Assembly: GCF_029227915.1 (NCBI RefSeq) | Contig: NC_079881.1 | Coordinates: forward strand, 33,021,501 to 33,085,500 | DNA from: Hydractinia symbiolongicarpus | Lineage: Eukaryota; Cnidaria; Hydrozoa; Anthoathecata; Hydractiniidae | Length of the DNA: 64,000 nucleotides | Direction of reading: 5' to 3' | Shown: positions 61,364 to 64,000 of the stretch, piece after piece | How positions within the stretch are numbered: position 1 is the first letter of the stretch | Layout of the letters: each line of letters starts with the position of its first letter | Made by a program: the position numbers and the translations under genes | Notes under the pieces: generated by a model | What the model was told of the DNA's origin: nothing | What the model saw: only the letters and a program-made list of their open reading frames with translations | The model's database searches: none

Positions 61364-63640
61364 GGTCCCAGTGGGAACCTCCAAATATTGCAACGCCGGC
61401 GATGTTTCACGCCGTCATGCGGGATATTGGGAAAAGTTTTCAATTAGCAATCACCACGCCTCGGTTAAACCTCATTAACTATGGTAATGCCACTGCGCAA
61501 AGCTAACCCAACAAGAACGGCAACCATCGCGTGCTTCTTTAACGTTGTCGATTGCTTGTGGTTACGGCATTTTGGTCCCCACCTCGCCTTTCCCTTGTGC
61601 CACTTAAACAGTTTTCATATGCATAGCCGAACTAAGACAAGTGTCCGGTGTCGTCGTGAGAGTAAGGGCCAGTGCCGCAACGAGCGCTTTGTCTCCACCA
61701 CTGATTCGCCATTTACACCTAGAATGCCCACCGTCTGCGGAAGTGACCAGTTGCGTTGAAAAGAGGCGATGCATAATGTGTCCTGCTTTACACGAAAGGG
61801 TTCTTCTCCATTCGGAAGCGAGCAAACAAGAATTTTTGCGCTTTTCTTGCATTCGACGCAGTCTTCGTGAGCTCAGCAGATTTCTATTTTTAGGCATGGT
61901 CCCAGTGGGAACCTCCAAATATTGCAACGCCGGCGATGTTTCACGCCGTCATGCGGGATATTGGGAAAAGTTTTCAATTAGCAATCACCACGCCTCGGTT
62001 AAACCTCATTGGCTATGGTAATGCCACTGCGCAAAGCTAACCCAACAAGAACGGCAACCATCGCGTGCTTCTTTAACGTTGTCGATTGCTTGTGGTTACG
62101 GCATTTTGGTCCCCACCTCGCCTTTCCCTTGTGCCACTTAAACAGTTTTCATATGCATAGCCGAACTAAGACAAGTGTCCGTTGTCGTCGTGAGAGTAAG
62201 GGCCAGTGCCGCAACGAGCGCTTTGTCTCCACCACTGATTCGCCATTTACACCTAGAATGCCCACCGTCTGCGGAAGTGACCAGTTGCGTTGAAAAGAGG
62301 CGATGCATAATGTGTCCTGCTTTACACGAAAGGGTTCTTCTCCATTCGGAAGCGAGCAAACAAGAATTTTTGCGCTTTTCTTGCATTCGACGCAGTCTTC
62401 GTGAGCTCAGCAGATTTCTATTTTTAGGCATGGTCCCAGTGGGAACCTCCAAATATTGCAACGCCGGCGATGTTTCACGCCGTCATGCGGGATATTGGGA
62501 AAAGTTTTCAATTAGCAATCACCACGCCTCGGTTAAACCTCATTGGCAATGGTAATGCCACTGCGCAAAGCTAACCCAACAAGAACGGCAACCATCGCGT
62601 GCTTCTTTAACGTTGTCGATTGCTTGTGGTTACGGCATTTTGGTCCCCACCTCGCCTTTCCCTTGTGCCACTTAAACAGTTTTCATATGCATAGCCGAAC
62701 TAAGACAAGTGTCCGGTGTCGTCGTGAGAGTAAGGGCCAGTGCCGCAACGAGCGCTTTGTCTCCACCACTGATTCGCCATTTACACCTAGAATGCCCACC
62801 GTCTGCGGAAGTGACCAGTTGCGTTGAAAAGAGGCGATGCATAATGTGTCCTGCTTTACACGAAAGGGTTCTTCTCCATTCGGAAGCGAGCAAACAAGAA
62901 TTTTTGCGCTTTTCTTGCATTCGACGCAGTCTTCGTGAGCTCAGCAGATTTCTATTTTTAGGCATGGTCCCAGTGGGAACCTCCAAATATTGCAACGCCG
63001 GCGATGTTTCACGCCGTCATGCGGGATATTGGGAAAAGTTTTCAATTAGCAATCACCACGCCTCGGTTAAACCTCATTGGCTATGGTAATGCCACTGCGC
63101 AAAGCTAACCCAACAAGAACGGCAACCATCGCGTGCTTCTTTAACGTTGTCGATTGCTTGTGGTTACGGCATTTTGGTCCCCACCTCGCCTTTCCCTTGT
63201 GCCACTTAAACAGTTTTCATATGCATAGCCGAACTAAGACAAGTGTCCGGTGTCGTCGTGAGAGTAAGGGCCAGTGCCGCAACGAGCGCTTTGTCTCCAC
63301 CACTGATTCGCCATTTACACCTAGAATGCCCACCGTCTGCGGAAGTGACCAGTTGCGTTGAAAAGAGGCGATGCATAATGTGTCCTGCTTTACACGAAAG
63401 GGTTCTTCTCCATTCGGAAGCGAGCAAACAAGAATTTTCGCGCTTTTCTTGCATTCGACGCAGTCTTCGTGAGCTCAGCAGATTTCTATTTTTAGGCATG
63501 GTCCCAGTGGGAACCTCCAAATATTGCAACGCCGGCGATGTTTCACGCCGTCATGCGGGACATTGGGAAAAGTTTTCAATTAGCAATCACCACGCCTCGG
63601 TTAAACCTCATTGGCTATGGTAATGCCACTGCGCAAAGCT
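61364..63640 (-). ncRNA. U4 snRNA gene cluster, copies 110-114
   Basis: Five complete U4 genes right of the retrotransposon, 5' ends at 61504 + 534k for k = 0 to 4. The first has C27T and C28T, which turn two C-G pairs of the 5' stem into U-G wobbles. The third (5' end 62572) has A25T at the bulged base. The fifth (63640) has A80G. The next copy would start beyond the window. Confidence 0.94.
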
Positions 63641-64000
63641 AACCCAACAAGAACGGCAACCATCGCGTGCTTCTTTAACGTTGTCGATTGCTTGTGGTTA
63701 CGGCATTTTGGTCCCCACCTCGCCTTTCCCTTGTGCGACTTAAACAGTTTTCATATGCATAGCCGAACTAAGACAAGTGTCCGTTGTCGTCGTGAGAGTA
63801 AGGGCCAGTGCCGCAACGAGCGCTTTGTCTCCACCACTGATTCGCCATTTACACCTAGAATGCCCACCGTCTGCGGAAGTGACCAGTTGCGTTGAAAAGA
63901 GGCGATGCATAATGTGTCCTGCTTTACACGAAAGGGTTCTTCTCCATTCGGAAGCGAGCAAACAAGAATTTTTGCGCTTTTCTTGCATTCGACGCAGTCT

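Larger units (their letters stand above)
60971..64000 (-). repeat. Tandem array of 534-bp U4 snRNA units, right part
   Basis: The same 534-bp unit resumes directly after the retrotransposon tail, at the base that precedes U4 nucleotide 1 in other units, and runs off the window end. It holds five complete U4 genes. The 5' neighbours carry the same private spacer variant (T to G at 61114, 61648, 62716, 63250) as the three units left of the insertion, so both flanks belong to one local family. Confidence 0.97.

Overview
The window is a eukaryotic, almost certainly animal, tandem array of U4 spliceosomal snRNA genes, interrupted once by a non-LTR retrotransposon. Almost the whole sequence is one 534-bp unit repeated head to tail. 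At first sight it is an anonymous satellite, but the minus strand of every unit carries a 141-nt U4 snRNA. Its first 16 nt equal human U4. It also has the 5' stem-loop with the SNU13/15.5K kink-turn, the U6-pairing segment of stem I, a central stem-loop, an Sm site and a 3' stem-loop. A PSE-like element lies at about -46 to -64 and a 3'-box match lies just downstream, so each unit looks like a complete RNA polymerase II snRNA transcription unit with a 393-bp spacer. I count 114 complete U4 copies and one interrupted fragment. The array runs off both ends of the window.

Layout: 1-57914 is array (109 copies). 57915-57991 is a 77-bp fragment of U4 (nt 4-80). 57992-60970 is a retrotransposon on the plus strand, antisense to U4. 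60971-64000 is array again (5 copies). Only three indels break the 534-bp phase: an 8-bp duplication at 3534-3549, a 2-bp loss near 32373 and a 1-bp loss near 46593. Most copies (roughly 60 % by eye) have the same U4 sequence. The clearest degenerate copies lie between 2.7 and 7.2 kb. Shared rare variants show that blocks of 2, 5 and 8 units have been duplicated, as expected from unequal exchange.

The retrotransposon has a short coiled-coil ORF1 and an ORF2 with an uninterrupted reverse transcriptase and a C-terminal CxCxxC motif. Most of the endonuclease is missing; only its C-terminal end, including the LSDYH segment, remains. It ends in an AATA/TAAA-type tail. A 10-bp direct repeat flanks the insertion, and the inferred first nick falls exactly at the U4 transcription start.

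The host species cannot be named from the sequence. The reverse transcriptase type (Jockey/CR1-like, common in cnidarians and molluscs) suggests an invertebrate, with low confidence. The long open frames in the repeat units are by-products of a homogenised non-coding repeat and are not annotated as genes.
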